The position numbers and the translations under genes are program-made. The notes beneath the pieces were generated by a model. It made no database searches. It was not told the DNA's origin and worked only from the letters and a program-made list of their open reading frames with translations. From Myxococcales bacterium (GTDB lineage Bacteria; Myxococcota_A; Bradymonadia; UBA7976; UBA1532): a DNA stretch of 33,311 bases. Positions 22,796 through 31,929 of the stretch are shown here, one piece after another; positions within the stretch are counted from its first letter, which is position 1; every line of letters begins with the position of its first letter. The DNA is taken from positions 1 to 33,311 of the forward strand of contig CANLBD010000005.1 of assembly GCA_947488215.1 (NCBI GenBank), written 5' to 3'.

Positions 22796-23050
22796 TCAGC
22801 GAAGCGTCGCGTCCTTGGACGTCGAACGAAGCTGCGGCAAGAAGTCGCGCTTGAGCTTCAACAGCCGCTCGAACTTCGCCTTCTGGCGAGCGTCCGTGTA
22901 CAGCACTTGCGGCTTCTTGTACGCGCCCTCGATGAGCATGTCGTTGAAGTCATAGAACTTCGTCTTCTCGGTACCACCCGCAGGCGCCTGGGCCGAAGCC
23001 ATGGACGGGGTCAGCGAGAGCGCAAGCAGGACGCACATCAGAGTCTTCAT
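22796..23050 (-). CDS. Small exported protein in the GltF position
   Basis: An 84-residue protein with a clear signal peptide (LMCVLLALSLTPSMASAQA, cleavage near residue 21). The mature part is short and charged: KFYDFNDMLIEGAYKKPQVL, then YTDARQKAKFERLLKLKRDF and LPQL. The YDF...DML.EG...KP motif looks like a small family found near AgmX/TPR genes in deltaproteobacteria, from memory. AAGGAG lies seven bases before the ATG. It follows the GltE-like gene by 17 nt, matching the gltD-gltE-gltF order of Myxococcus, so GltF is the positional guess. It probably works in the periplasm with the TPR proteins. Confidence 0.6.
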   Translation of the reverse strand: MKTLMCVLLALSLTPSMASAQAPAGGTEKTKFYDFNDMLIEGAYKKPQVLYTDARQKAKFERLLKLKRDFLPQLRSTSKDATLR

Positions 23051-23067
23051 GGAGGCTCTCCTTTGGC

Positions 23068-24393
23068 TCAGGGCGCGGCGGTTGTGGCGGGCGCGGGCGC
23101 GCCGGAGGTCGGCTCGCTCGCGGGGACTTCAGGCGCCCCGGTCGGCGGTGCGCTCACGGGTGCCTCGGGTGCGCCGCTCGAAGGGGCTTCGGCAGCGGGC
23201 GCGGCGTCGGCAGCGGGCGCGGCGTCGGCAGAGGGCGCGCCCTCCGCGGGCTTCTCTTCGGTGGACGGCTGCTTCTGCAGGGTGTCAGCCTGCTCCAAGA
23301 ACTGAATCGTCGAGTTGATCGGGTCATTCGGCCCGACCTTCGCGACGTCGCGGTACTTGATGTAGAAGGCGAGCGCCTTCTTAGGCTGATTGAGCTGCTC
23401 TTCGTAGATCTTGCCGACGCGCAGGAGCGCCTCGGTGTTGTCCCCGCGGGTCTCTAGGCTGTCCTCGTAGGCCTTGGCTGCCTGCTCGTACTGCGCAGTG
23501 CCGTAGAGCGCATTCGCCTCGCCAATCGTCGCGACATAGCTCTTCGGGAACCGTGCACGCACCGCCTGAAACTGCGGGAGCGCCGCGGCATAGTCGAGGT
23601 AGTCGAGGTAGATGGACGCGACGTTCAAGCGCGCTTCGTCCATCGTCGCGTCGAGCGAGATGGCCTTCTCGAACTCTTCAACCGCGCCCGGGATGTCGTC
23701 GAGCGTGTAGTAGGCGAGTCCCAAGTTGTTGTGCGCGTGCGGGTTCTTCTCATCGAACGCGATGGCCTTCTTGAACATGAGCACCGCGAGCGGGAGCTCC
23801 TTCTGCTTCATGTAAATCAGGCCAAGATTGACGATCGCGGGCACGTTCTTCGGCTGAACCGCGAGCACTTCCTTGACGTACTTCAGCGCAGTCTGGGTGT
23901 CGCCCTTCGTCTGGTAGGCGGCGGCCAGGTTGTTGCGCGCCCCAAGGTCGTCGGGGTTTGCCCGGAGCACGGACTCGAACTCCGTGATCGCGTTCTCGAC
24001 CTCGCCCGAGACGAGCAGCGCACGCCCAAAGTCCAACTGGACCGCGCGAGGCACGTTGCCCTTCTCGATCACCTTGCGGTAGGCCTTCACGGCGTCCGCG
24101 CTTCGCCCGAGCTTGCCGTAGGCGAACGCGAGGTTCAGCCACGCGGCGTCGTAGCCAACATACGCGACCGTGGCGGCCTCGAAGCCCTTGGCGGCCGCCG
24201 TGTAGTCCGGCGGCGACTGCTCAAGACCTGCAATGCCCACGTTGAAGGCCTTGACGGCCGCGTCCGGAATGCCAGCGACCTTCTCGATGCGAGGCGGAGG
24301 CGGAGGGGCTTCCGACGTCTTGGTGGCGGGACCGCCGCCACAGGCGGCGAGCGCCGCAGCCGCCAGGAATGCGCCGATGCGCGCGCGCTTCAT
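23068..24393 (-). CDS. gltE: GltE (AglT)-like TPR lipoprotein
   Basis: GltE/AglT is a TPR lipoprotein of the M. xanthus gliding complex. The 441-residue product has a lipoprotein signal (FLAAAALAAC, lipid cysteine C18) and about eight TPR units (residues ~45-370). Examples are AAWLNLAFAYGKLGRSADAVKAYRKVIEKG, GARNNLAAAYQTKGDTQTALKYVKEVL, NPHAHNNLGLAYYTLDDIPGAVEEFEKAI and ALLRVGKIYEEQLNQPKKALAFYIKYR. It ends in an Ala/Pro/Glu-rich tail (~375-441) with repeats of AADAAPA type. No Asp follows the lipid cysteine, so outer-membrane sorting is possible. Its ATG overlaps the stop of the upstream large TPR gene by 4 nt. Confidence 0.75.
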   Translation of the reverse strand: MKRARIGAFLAAAALAACGGGPATKTSEAPPPPPRIEKVAGIPDAAVKAFNVGIAGLEQSPPDYTAAAKGFEAATVAYVGYDAAWLNLAFAYGKLGRSADAVKAYRKVIEKGNVPRAVQLDFGRALLVSGEVENAITEFESVLRANPDDLGARNNLAAAYQTKGDTQTALKYVKEVLAVQPKNVPAIVNLGLIYMKQKELPLAVLMFKKAIAFDEKNPHAHNNLGLAYYTLDDIPGAVEEFEKAISLDATMDEARLNVASIYLDYLDYAAALPQFQAVRARFPKSYVATIGEANALYGTAQYEQAAKAYEDSLETRGDNTEALLRVGKIYEEQLNQPKKALAFYIKYRDVAKVGPNDPINSTIQFLEQADTLQKQPSTEEKPAEGAPSADAAPAADAAPAAEAPSSGAPEAPVSAPPTGAPEVPASEPTSGAPAPATTAAP

Positions 24394-27300
24394 TTCGACT
24401 GCTCCTTCGCCGCCGGAGCGGGCGTAGCGGGGGCCGGCGCGGCGGCCGGGGCCTCGGGCGCCGCAGGAGCGGCAGCCGACGCCGCCGGGGCAGTCGCGGG
24501 CTTCTCAATCTCCTCGACCTTGCCGTCGGGGCTCTTGATGTAGGTCGTCGAGAACGTCGCAATGACCGGGTGCTCGGAGTTCACCGTCGCGTCTTCCAAG
24601 ACCGGGAACGCCGCCGGCGAGACCTTGACGAGCAGCGAGGCCGAGCGGCGCGACCACTCGTTGTAGACGCGGTTCTTGTGCGCGAGCTTCAGCGCGCCCT
24701 GCATACCCTCGATGGCCTTCTCGTTGAGCGGCGTGGCCTTGTCGTCGAGCATCGCGCGGTAGACCACCTGCTCGTCCTCGTTCAGCTCCGCCGGAACCGG
24801 CAGGTCGAAGAGGCTCTTCGCGAAGAGGTAGTAGATCTCGCCGAGGCGGTACGAGGCGCCCGCGCTGATATCGAACGCCTTGTAGTCAAGGACCTCGAAG
24901 TTCGCCTTCTCGACCTTGCCGAGCAGCTCAGCCTTCTGAACGAGCGTGCGGCGCAGGACGTTGTCGGGGAACGCGACCTTGATGGCCTCGAAGTCGCCGT
25001 AGTCGTACTCGGCCAGCGCGAAGCGCGCCTGGGCTGCGGCCCGGGAGATGGGCTTCTTGCCCTTGGCCTCTTCGCTGAGCTTCTTGTAGGCGCCGAGCGC
25101 GAGCTCGAACTGCGACGCAGCGTCTTTACGCGCGGACTTGCTGCCCTGCTTCTGGACGGCCTTGCCCTTGCGGACGTAGGCGTCGACGGTGAGCTCCGGC
25201 TTCGACTTGGCGTACTTCTTCACGTAGTCGTCGTACGTCGTCAGCGCCTTCTTCCAGTCGCCCTTCTTCTCGTAGAGCTCCGCGATCTTGAGGATCACGT
25301 CGCCCGTGTCCTCGCGGTCCGGGAACTTCTTGACGTAGACCGAGAAGATCTCGATGGCCTTGTCGTTCTGCTGCAACGCGGTGCGGATCGCGCCGGCGTT
25401 GTAGAGCGAGTCGGCCATCTGCGGCACGTCGGGGAAGCTCGCCATCTTCTCGAAGTAGTCTGCGGCGCGCGCGAAGTCCGTCTGGCTCTCGTAGAGCGCG
25501 CCGAGGACGAAGTGCGCCTCGGTGGACTGCGGCGACTTCGGGTACTTCTTGATCAGGGTCTCGTACAGGTCGATGGCCTGCTGCGTCCGCTCGGCCCGCT
25601 CGGTGATCGCCGCCGCGTTGAAGAGCGCGATGGGCGCCTTCTCGTGGTCAGGGAACTCCTTGATGAAGCGCAGCATCTGCTCGGCGGCTTTGTCGTTCTC
25701 GCCGTTCTTGGAGAGCTCGGTCGCGTACTCGTTGATCGAGACGGCGATGACCTCCTCGAGCTGCTTCTTCGACAAGACCTCGTAGTTCTTGCGCTCAAGC
25801 ATGTAGCGGCCCCACCGCTCCATCTGGTCCCAGCGCTTGAGCCGGTAGTTGGAGTCGAACAGCACCGCCGCCGCGTGACCGGCGTACTTGTGCTGCGTGT
25901 GGTACTCCATGATGACCTCGAGGCGCTTGATGCCCTCGGAGTAGTGCCCCTTGTTGATGTAGATCTCGGCCGCGCGGAACGAGACGAAGGGCACCTCTTT
26001 GTCCTTCGGGTACTGCGTGACGTAGTCCTCGCAGGACTTCACGAACGCGTCCTCGGTCGCGTGCAGCGGGGTCTGAGGCTTGGGCTCGAACTTGTCGTTC
26101 GGGTCCTTCTTGACATACTCGATGTCTGCCTCGACCTCCATCTTGCCCTTGGCCTTGGGGTCGACCTTCTTGCCCTTGGCGGGCTTGGTCACAGGCCGCT
26201 CGGCGACGCCGGCGTCGAACATCTCCTCTTCGCGGCACAGAATGACCGCGTAGGCCGACTCGACGGAGTACTTGCCCTTCGCGTCGCGCTTGACGACCGC
26301 CGCGTAGTTGTCGGCGGCCTTCGCCCACTGCTTCGTCTGGAAGTAGTAGATTTCGGCGAGGAAGAACTGCTTCTCGTACAGCTCCTCTGGCTTCGCGTCG
26401 GGGAACGCTGCGAGGTACTTCTCGTAGTTCTCGGCCGCCTTGCGGTAGAACTTGTCGGCCTTCGCGACGAGGTCCTCGTTCTGCTGCGCGTGCTGGTGGT
26501 ACCAAGAGATCAGCCAGTCGAGCTGCTCCTCTCGATACTGCTTCGCCCGCGTCATCGCCTCTTCGTCGCCCTTGTTCGTGACGTACCACGACGAGCGTGG
26601 GTCGAACTCCGACATGAAGCGCGTGATGATCGCGTCCGTCTTGTCGATCTCGGCGGTCTTCGCCTCGACGTTCTCGAGCTTCTTGTACGCGCCCGTGATG
26701 CGCTCGGCGTACATCGGGAGCGACTTCGAGGTCTTATCGGCGCCGATCAAGTACTCGTAGACATTGATCTCGTCGTCCGTCTTGTCCTGCTTGTTGAAGA
26801 TGCCGGCGATCTTCTCCAAGTACTCAATCTCAAGCGGGCGCCCGCCCTGCGACTTGTAGTAGTCGCGGGCCTCCTTCCAGCCCTCCTCAAGCTCAGCGAA
26901 GCACAGCACGAGCGCGGCGTACGCCTGCTGCGTGAAGTAGACCTTGCGCTTGTCGCCGCCCTTCTGGAGCTCGACGACGTCTTGGAAGGCCTTGATGCCG
27001 TCGCGGTAGTCCTTGAGGTTGTAGTGGACGTACCCGAGCTTGTAGAGCGCGTAGGGGTACTGCCCGCTCTTCTTGTCCTCGAGGACCTTCATGTAGTTGG
27101 TCTTCGCGGCGACGAGCAGGTCCTGGTCGAAGTAGTACTCCGCGACGGCCAAGAAGGCGTCTGTCACGTACTTCGACTTCGGGTAGTCCTTCGTCAGGCG
27201 GAGCATGTAGCTCGCGCCCTCTTTCTTCTTGTCGGCGGAAATCAGACCACGGCCGAGGTAGTACATGACCTCGTCAATGCGCGCGTAGTTCGGGAACTCC

Positions 27301-27773
27301 TTGAGGAGCGCCTTGTACTCATCGAGCGCCTTCGAGTAGTCGGCCACGGGCTCATCCGGCGCCTTCTTGAGGGTACCGTCGAGGTGCGCCTTGTACTGCT
27401 TGTCGTACTCCTTGCGTGACAAGAAGTAGCGGTACTTGGCCTCGTCCCACTCCTTCTCGGCGATGCGGAACAGCAGGTCCGCCTTGCCCTTGTAGAGCGG
27501 GTCCTTCGAGAGGATGGCGCGCATCTCCTTGATGGAGCGCACGCGGACCTCGGAGAGCTTCTTCTCGGCGTCCTCGCGGAACTTCGCCCGCTCGTCCTCT
27601 TCAGCAACGCCAAAGGCGTCCTGCTGCTGGTCGGGACGAATCACATCTTTTTGCTTGGCCTCGCCGGTCGCGAGCTCGTCCTTAGACGCGTCTGCCTTTT
27701 TTTGGGCCTCGGCGTTCGGCGACAGGCCCAAGACCGCGGCGCCGAGAACGAGCCCCTGCAGGGAACGATTCAT
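24390..27773 (-). CDS. Large periplasmic TPR protein, GltD (AgnA)-like
   Basis: A 1127-residue exported protein: signal peptide (GLVLGAAVLGLSPNAEA, ~7-23) followed almost wholly by TPR-like helices rich in Tyr, Lys and Glu. Clear units include KSKYVTDAFLAVAEYYFDQDLL, YPYALYKLGYVHYNLKDYRDGIKAFQDVV, APIALFNAAAITERAERTQQAIDLYETLIKKYP and SLYNAGAIRTALQQNDKAIEIFSVYVKKFP. The C-terminus has an Ala/Pro-rich tail. In M. xanthus a large TPR protein, GltD/AgnA, is encoded next to gltE; size, export signal and 4-nt overlap with the GltE-like gene all fit. Its start overlaps the preceding gene by 4 nt as well (ATGA). A generic TPR scaffold is the alternative. Confidence 0.68.
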   Translation of the reverse strand: MNRSLQGLVLGAAVLGLSPNAEAQKKADASKDELATGEAKQKDVIRPDQQQDAFGVAEEDERAKFREDAEKKLSEVRVRSIKEMRAILSKDPLYKGKADLLFRIAEKEWDEAKYRYFLSRKEYDKQYKAHLDGTLKKAPDEPVADYSKALDEYKALLKEFPNYARIDEVMYYLGRGLISADKKKEGASYMLRLTKDYPKSKYVTDAFLAVAEYYFDQDLLVAAKTNYMKVLEDKKSGQYPYALYKLGYVHYNLKDYRDGIKAFQDVVELQKGGDKRKVYFTQQAYAALVLCFAELEEGWKEARDYYKSQGGRPLEIEYLEKIAGIFNKQDKTDDEINVYEYLIGADKTSKSLPMYAERITGAYKKLENVEAKTAEIDKTDAIITRFMSEFDPRSSWYVTNKGDEEAMTRAKQYREEQLDWLISWYHQHAQQNEDLVAKADKFYRKAAENYEKYLAAFPDAKPEELYEKQFFLAEIYYFQTKQWAKAADNYAAVVKRDAKGKYSVESAYAVILCREEEMFDAGVAERPVTKPAKGKKVDPKAKGKMEVEADIEYVKKDPNDKFEPKPQTPLHATEDAFVKSCEDYVTQYPKDKEVPFVSFRAAEIYINKGHYSEGIKRLEVIMEYHTQHKYAGHAAAVLFDSNYRLKRWDQMERWGRYMLERKNYEVLSKKQLEEVIAVSINEYATELSKNGENDKAAEQMLRFIKEFPDHEKAPIALFNAAAITERAERTQQAIDLYETLIKKYPKSPQSTEAHFVLGALYESQTDFARAADYFEKMASFPDVPQMADSLYNAGAIRTALQQNDKAIEIFSVYVKKFPDREDTGDVILKIAELYEKKGDWKKALTTYDDYVKKYAKSKPELTVDAYVRKGKAVQKQGSKSARKDAASQFELALGAYKKLSEEAKGKKPISRAAAQARFALAEYDYGDFEAIKVAFPDNVLRRTLVQKAELLGKVEKANFEVLDYKAFDISAGASYRLGEIYYLFAKSLFDLPVPAELNEDEQVVYRAMLDDKATPLNEKAIEGMQGALKLAHKNRVYNEWSRRSASLLVKVSPAAFPVLEDATVNSEHPVIATFSTTYIKSPDGKVEEIEKPATAPAASAAAPAAPEAPAAAPAPATPAPAAKEQSK

Positions 27774-29713
27774 TGCTCCGAAGCTCCCTTACAAATCTCA
27801 GTCAGGTTCGAGCGGTAGCTGTTGACCTCGTCGGTCCAATACTCGCCCTCAAACGGCCACGTCAGGTACTTGTCACCGACGAATATCGACGCCGAGCGCT
27901 CACTCGCGACCGCCTCGACCTTGACCTCGTCGCCCTTGTAGGACTGTTCAATCTGAGCGGCGAGCTCTTCGGCCTGGACCTCGTCGATCTCGATGCGGAT
28001 CTCGGAGAGCTTGACCTCGAGCTCCGTGAGCTCCTGGTCAAGCCGCTGCAGAATCTGGCTGATCTTGATGCCGAGGGCGATCTGGCCCTCTTTCTGTTGC
28101 GTCTCGACCGCCGAGAGCATCCGGTCCGCGAGCGCGCCGCCGAAGTCTTCACGCTTCGAAGAGAGCGCTGCGACCTCGCGACGGCGGTTACGCGCCGTGC
28201 CGTAGAGCTCGTTGAACTCAGCGTCCGCGAGGACCGCCATGCGAAGCAGGCGCGGCAGCTCGACACCCGCGCTGTTCTGCCCCAGCACGAAGGCCTTGTA
28301 GAGCGAGTCGGGCGTCACATACTCGCCCAAGTACTTTTGCAGCGGCGCCTTGAGCGCGAGGTACTTCTCCTCGATGCGCTTGACCGCGTCGTGCGCGTAG
28401 TCGAAGCGGCACGTGTTCATGAACACGGTCGCCTCGAGCAAGTGCGAGTCCGGCAGGAAGTAGTTCGTCCAGTCCGGGCCGTCCAGCGTGTGGAAGATGC
28501 CCATGCCGCGCCGCGTGTCGCCCTTGAGGAAGTACGACCACCCCATCTCGTAGAGCGCGCTCACGTAGTTCGTCGAGTCCGTGGGCACCTTGCGGTAGTA
28601 GAACACAGCGACGTCGTACAAGCCGACGGTGTACGCGATGCGCGCGAGCGCGAGGTACGACAGGTGCGCGATGCGAGGCTCGTTGCCGCGCTCAGCGGCG
28701 TCGACCGCCGCCTGGAACAGAGGTGATGCGACGATGAGCTTCTGAGCGCGCTCGTCGGTGTCGTCCTCACCCGCCTCCTGCACGACCATCAGGCCGAGCA
28801 AGTACTGCGCGCCGGCGTAGTCGTTGGCGTCCGAAGCGACCTGCGCCAGGTACTTACGGGCGTCTTCGAACCGGTTGTAGTCGAAGAAGAACTTGCCCAA
28901 GAAGTAGTTGAAGCTGTTCTGGACGTCCTTCGGCGCGTTGCCGATGAAGACGTTCCCGAGCTGCTCAAGCGTCACGGGGTTGTAGGCGATACGCTGGCTC
29001 ACGCGGCGCAAGCCCTTGAAGGCGTTGACGAACGGCGTGTTGTCGGGGCCCGCGTTCACGACCTCGTGGTAGACCTCAGCGGCGTTGCCGAAGAGGCCGA
29101 GCGCGAAGAGCGAGTCGGCCAGACCCAGCTTCGCCTCGAGCGCGCTGGGCTTCGTCGGGTCCGACTTCTGGATGAACTCGTCATAGAGCCGCGCGGACTT
29201 GACGTAGTTGCCGTCCTCGTAAGCGTCCCGCGCACCCTCGAGCGCCTGCGCGATCCGCTTGCCTTCCTCGGCGGCCATCTTCTGGCGCTCGAGCTCGGCG
29301 GCGCGTCGAGCCGCCTCACGGATGCGGTCCTCTTCCTCGATCGCGGCCTTGTCCTTGTCTTCCTGCTGGCGAAGGCGCTGCAGGTCGTCGACGGGCTCGG
29401 GCGCGGGCTCGGGCGCGGGCTCAGGTGCGGGCGCGGCGCTCCCGCCGCCCTTCATCATCGCCTCGATGACGGCCTTGGGCACGCCCGCAGCCTCAAGGCT
29501 CTTCAGGTCCTGAACCGTCAGGTTGAACGACGCGTTCGTGCTCTGGATCGTCTGAACGATGACCTGCGGGGGCAGGCCTGACTTGTGCATTTGAATGACG
29601 TTGTCGACCGTGATCGCCCAAGCGGGCGAGGTCGACGCGAGCGTCAGCAGAATGGAGAGCGCCGCGGTCCGAAGGCGCCCGCGACCCTGCCCGGCGTGTG
29701 TATTCCGGTGCAT
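27770..29713 (-). CDS. Exported TPR protein, GltC-like candidate
   Basis: A 647-residue protein with a signal peptide (LRTAALSILLTLASTSPAWA). A small helical domain follows (~35-90: VDNVIQMHKSGLPPQVIVQTI, LTVQDLKSLEAAGVPKAVIEAMM, a pattern common in myxobacterial exported proteins). Then come a Pro/Glu/Ala linker, a charged coiled coil (~105-170) and TPR-like helices to the end. ATG-29713 is preferred over the GTG at 29722 because GGAGG lies eight bases upstream. In M. xanthus gltC lies just downstream of the outer-membrane barrel genes gltB-gltA, the same relation seen here with the barrel at 29727-30503. The GltC identity rests on this context and should be treated as tentative. Confidence 0.6.
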   Translation of the reverse strand: MHRNTHAGQGRGRLRTAALSILLTLASTSPAWAITVDNVIQMHKSGLPPQVIVQTIQSTNASFNLTVQDLKSLEAAGVPKAVIEAMMKGGGSAAPAPEPAPEPAPEPVDDLQRLRQQEDKDKAAIEEEDRIREAARRAAELERQKMAAEEGKRIAQALEGARDAYEDGNYVKSARLYDEFIQKSDPTKPSALEAKLGLADSLFALGLFGNAAEVYHEVVNAGPDNTPFVNAFKGLRRVSQRIAYNPVTLEQLGNVFIGNAPKDVQNSFNYFLGKFFFDYNRFEDARKYLAQVASDANDYAGAQYLLGLMVVQEAGEDDTDERAQKLIVASPLFQAAVDAAERGNEPRIAHLSYLALARIAYTVGLYDVAVFYYRKVPTDSTNYVSALYEMGWSYFLKGDTRRGMGIFHTLDGPDWTNYFLPDSHLLEATVFMNTCRFDYAHDAVKRIEEKYLALKAPLQKYLGEYVTPDSLYKAFVLGQNSAGVELPRLLRMAVLADAEFNELYGTARNRRREVAALSSKREDFGGALADRMLSAVETQQKEGQIALGIKISQILQRLDQELTELEVKLSEIRIEIDEVQAEELAAQIEQSYKGDEVKVEAVASERSASIFVGDKYLTWPFEGEYWTDEVNSYRSNLTEICKGASEQ

Positions 29714-29726
29714 CGACGACACCTCC

Positions 29727-30503
29727 TCAGATCAGGAAACCGAGGCCCAGGGAGAACTCAGCCGGGATCGACACGCCGCCCCCGAACTTCTGGAAGAAGT
29801 AGTGGCGGTAGTCCGTGCGGAGGTTGAAGTTGTCGTTGATGAACCAACGGAAGCCGAGGACCGTGTTACCCGCGGGCTTGACCTCGGGCTGCGGGTCGGG
29901 GTTGTTGGCGTCTTTCGTCGTGGTGTGAAAGACGCCTGCACCGAGGCCGACGTACGTCTCGAAGTGCGTGAGCTTGTTTCCGAGGACGCTGACCTTGCCG
30001 TAGATCGGCGCCCACAGGACCGCCACGTTGTAGAACATGTCGATCTTCTCTTGGATCTCCGCCTCCTTGAGGCTGATCTGCGGGTCTTCCTTGAGAAAGG
30101 TCGTCAGGTCGCTCGGATTCTGCAGGGCATAGGCGAACGACGCCTCGACCGCGAAGCTCTCGGAGAAGTGATACCCCGCTCGAAGGCCGAGCGGGAAGTA
30201 CGCGATGAAGTCGTCGTTCGGGATGGTCGAGAGCGCCGCGGTCACGTCGACGCGGCCGTCCTTCTCCACCAAGCGACGCTGGACGACGGAGACTTCGCGG
30301 CGCTTGCCCCAAAAGAGCGCGAGGTCCTCCTCGAGCGTCTTTTCGGCCTGTGTCGCCGTGGCGTCTGAGACGGCGCCGGCCGCGTCTGCGGCGGTGTCCG
30401 CGGCGGGGGCGGCGGCGTCGGCGGGCGCGGCGTCCTCAGCGAGGGCCGGGCTGGTGAACAGCAGAGCGGCGACGGCCGCAGAAAGAGACACGTTCACGTT
30501 CAT
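29727..30503 (-). CDS. Outer-membrane beta-barrel protein of the gliding-type cluster
   Basis: A 258-residue protein with signal peptide (MNVNVSLSAAVAALLFTSPALA) and an Ala/Asp-rich linker. The barrel begins near residue 60 (VSVVQRRLVEKDGRVDVTAAL, AYFPLGLRAGYHFSESFAVEASFAY, FETYVGLGAGVFHTT, GFRWFINDNFNLRTDYRHYFF) and ends LGLGFLI, with alternating hydrophobic residues and a short C-terminal strand. The YRHYFF/'outer membrane beta-barrel' pattern matches the myxobacterial family to which GltA, GltB and CglE belong as I recall. ATG-30503 starts at the signal peptide; the open frame extends far upstream without meaning. It is 17 nt after the CglB-like lipoprotein gene. Confidence 0.75.
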   Translation of the reverse strand: MNVNVSLSAAVAALLFTSPALAEDAAPADAAAPAADTAADAAGAVSDATATQAEKTLEEDLALFWGKRREVSVVQRRLVEKDGRVDVTAALSTIPNDDFIAYFPLGLRAGYHFSESFAVEASFAYALQNPSDLTTFLKEDPQISLKEAEIQEKIDMFYNVAVLWAPIYGKVSVLGNKLTHFETYVGLGAGVFHTTTKDANNPDPQPEVKPAGNTVLGFRWFINDNFNLRTDYRHYFFQKFGGGVSIPAEFSLGLGFLI

Positions 30504-30520
30504 CTGCTCGAGCTCCCTGC

Positions 30521-31831
30521 TCAGTTCTTGAAGTACCAGAGTCGCCCGTCGCGGACGCTCGAACTCTCTCGGTTGAGGACCATCGGCACCGACCGCGTCA
30601 CGCCGCCCAGCTCGAGGCCGAGCTCCGCGGACACGAGCACCGGGCCGCTCGGGATCGCTGCGTTGTCCAGAGTCGTCTGGGCGGTCAAGCGCCAGTGACC
30701 CGTCACGAGGCTGCGCACCATCGGCTGCAAGTCGTCGTTCGTCTGGAAGTCGTCGGCGCGCTCCAAAAAGAGATACGCGCCACCCGTCTTGCATGCGAGC
30801 TCAGCCAAGCGCTTGTCGCGGCCGCGGCGGTAACCGGACCCAACGGAGGGCTGCAGGTGCATCACGATCACGGGCACGGGCGTCACAGCGCCGTCGAACG
30901 TGTGCCCCGCGAGCTTGGGGACCACCGCGTCGAGCCCGACGGTCGAGACGTCTCCGATGTTCTTGTCCGGGTCGTCCGACTCCTCGACGCCATCTGTGAA
31001 GAGGACGATGACCGGGTTGAGGTCGGGGTTCGCCTTGATGACGGCCTCGTACGTGCGGTCGAGCGCCGAAGCGAGGGGCGTCTGGCCCCCTTCCTTGCGA
31101 CCGATCTTGGCTAGGCCGTTCTCGCCTTCGGGTTCGGGGTTGGCGACGTCCGGGTTGTGCAGGACGTCTCGGTTACGCGTCGGCACCGCGAAGGCGTCCG
31201 TGAGCTCGGGCAAGCGATTTTGGAACGACACGAGGGAGAACCACGTCGACTCGGCCGGCAAGGCCTCGCTCAGCACGAAGTCCTGAAACCACGTGATGTG
31301 CTGCTCCTTCTCGTCCGACGCGGCCGCCGGCGCGAACGAGCCCGTGCGCGGGTCAAGCCCCTCGAGGCTGCCCGAGTTATCGAGCAGAAGCACGACGAGG
31401 CGGTCATCGTCCTTGCGGGCCTCGCCACCGTTCCATACGAACTCGAGGTTCTGCGGCTGCAGGTCGATGCCGACCCGCGCGCCGCCCGGCGCCTCAGGCT
31501 CGGCGACGCCCCGGTCCGCAGACTCAGCGCCGTCGATGTTCGGCGGCACGAACTGAAAGCTCTGCGGCGTCAGCGTGTCGCCGATCGACTTTGGCTCGCG
31601 CGCCAGCCGCTCGTTCGGGAGAAGCTGGACCTGCCCGACGTCCGTCGCGGCCATGACCAGCACGTTTAGGTCCACGAAGCTCAGATTCTCCGAGCCCTCC
31701 TGGGCGCACCCGCCCGCCACGAGCAGCTTCTGGAAGCTGCGTCGGGTCGGATCGAGCCCCACGGTCGAGTCACAGCCGAGCGTGACCGCAACCGTGCCCA
31801 GGATGAGCGTCGCCTCGAGTCGTCCCGCCAT
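30521..31831 (-). CDS. cglB: CglB-like von Willebrand A-domain lipoprotein
   Basis: CglB in M. xanthus is an outer-membrane VWA lipoprotein that acts as the integrin-like adhesin of the gliding machine. The 436-residue product has a lipoprotein signal ending VTLGC (lipid cysteine C20). A full VWA domain follows (~143-395) with MIDAS motif DNSGS (151-155), the MIDAS threonine in GGQTPLASAL (~251) and FTDG (278-281), so metal binding is expected. The C-terminal ~50 residues are beta-rich (VSAELGLELGGVTRSVPMVLN). It starts the operon with the barrel and TPR proteins. VWA lipoproteins are common in this group, so the CglB name depends on the neighbouring genes. Confidence 0.65.
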   Translation of the reverse strand: MAGRLEATLILGTVAVTLGCDSTVGLDPTRRSFQKLLVAGGCAQEGSENLSFVDLNVLVMAATDVGQVQLLPNERLAREPKSIGDTLTPQSFQFVPPNIDGAESADRGVAEPEAPGGARVGIDLQPQNLEFVWNGGEARKDDDRLVVLLLDNSGSLEGLDPRTGSFAPAAASDEKEQHITWFQDFVLSEALPAESTWFSLVSFQNRLPELTDAFAVPTRNRDVLHNPDVANPEPEGENGLAKIGRKEGGQTPLASALDRTYEAVIKANPDLNPVIVLFTDGVEESDDPDKNIGDVSTVGLDAVVPKLAGHTFDGAVTPVPVIVMHLQPSVGSGYRRGRDKRLAELACKTGGAYLFLERADDFQTNDDLQPMVRSLVTGHWRLTAQTTLDNAAIPSGPVLVSAELGLELGGVTRSVPMVLNRESSSVRDGRLWYFKN

Positions 31832-31929
31832 TCTCAGGCCTCGTCCTTTCGCTCGTCTCGCACGTGTCGAACGCCGGAGGCGCGCGCCGCTTCAGCAGCT
31901 TCGCACCCTAGGCATGAACAGAACGCGGC

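Noticed and set aside
24369-27419. 1016-codon open frame on the plus strand opposite the GltD-like gene
   Set aside because: Leu/Val/Arg-rich antisense product reflecting codon bias of the Lys/Glu-rich TPR gene; no recognisable domain or ribosome site.
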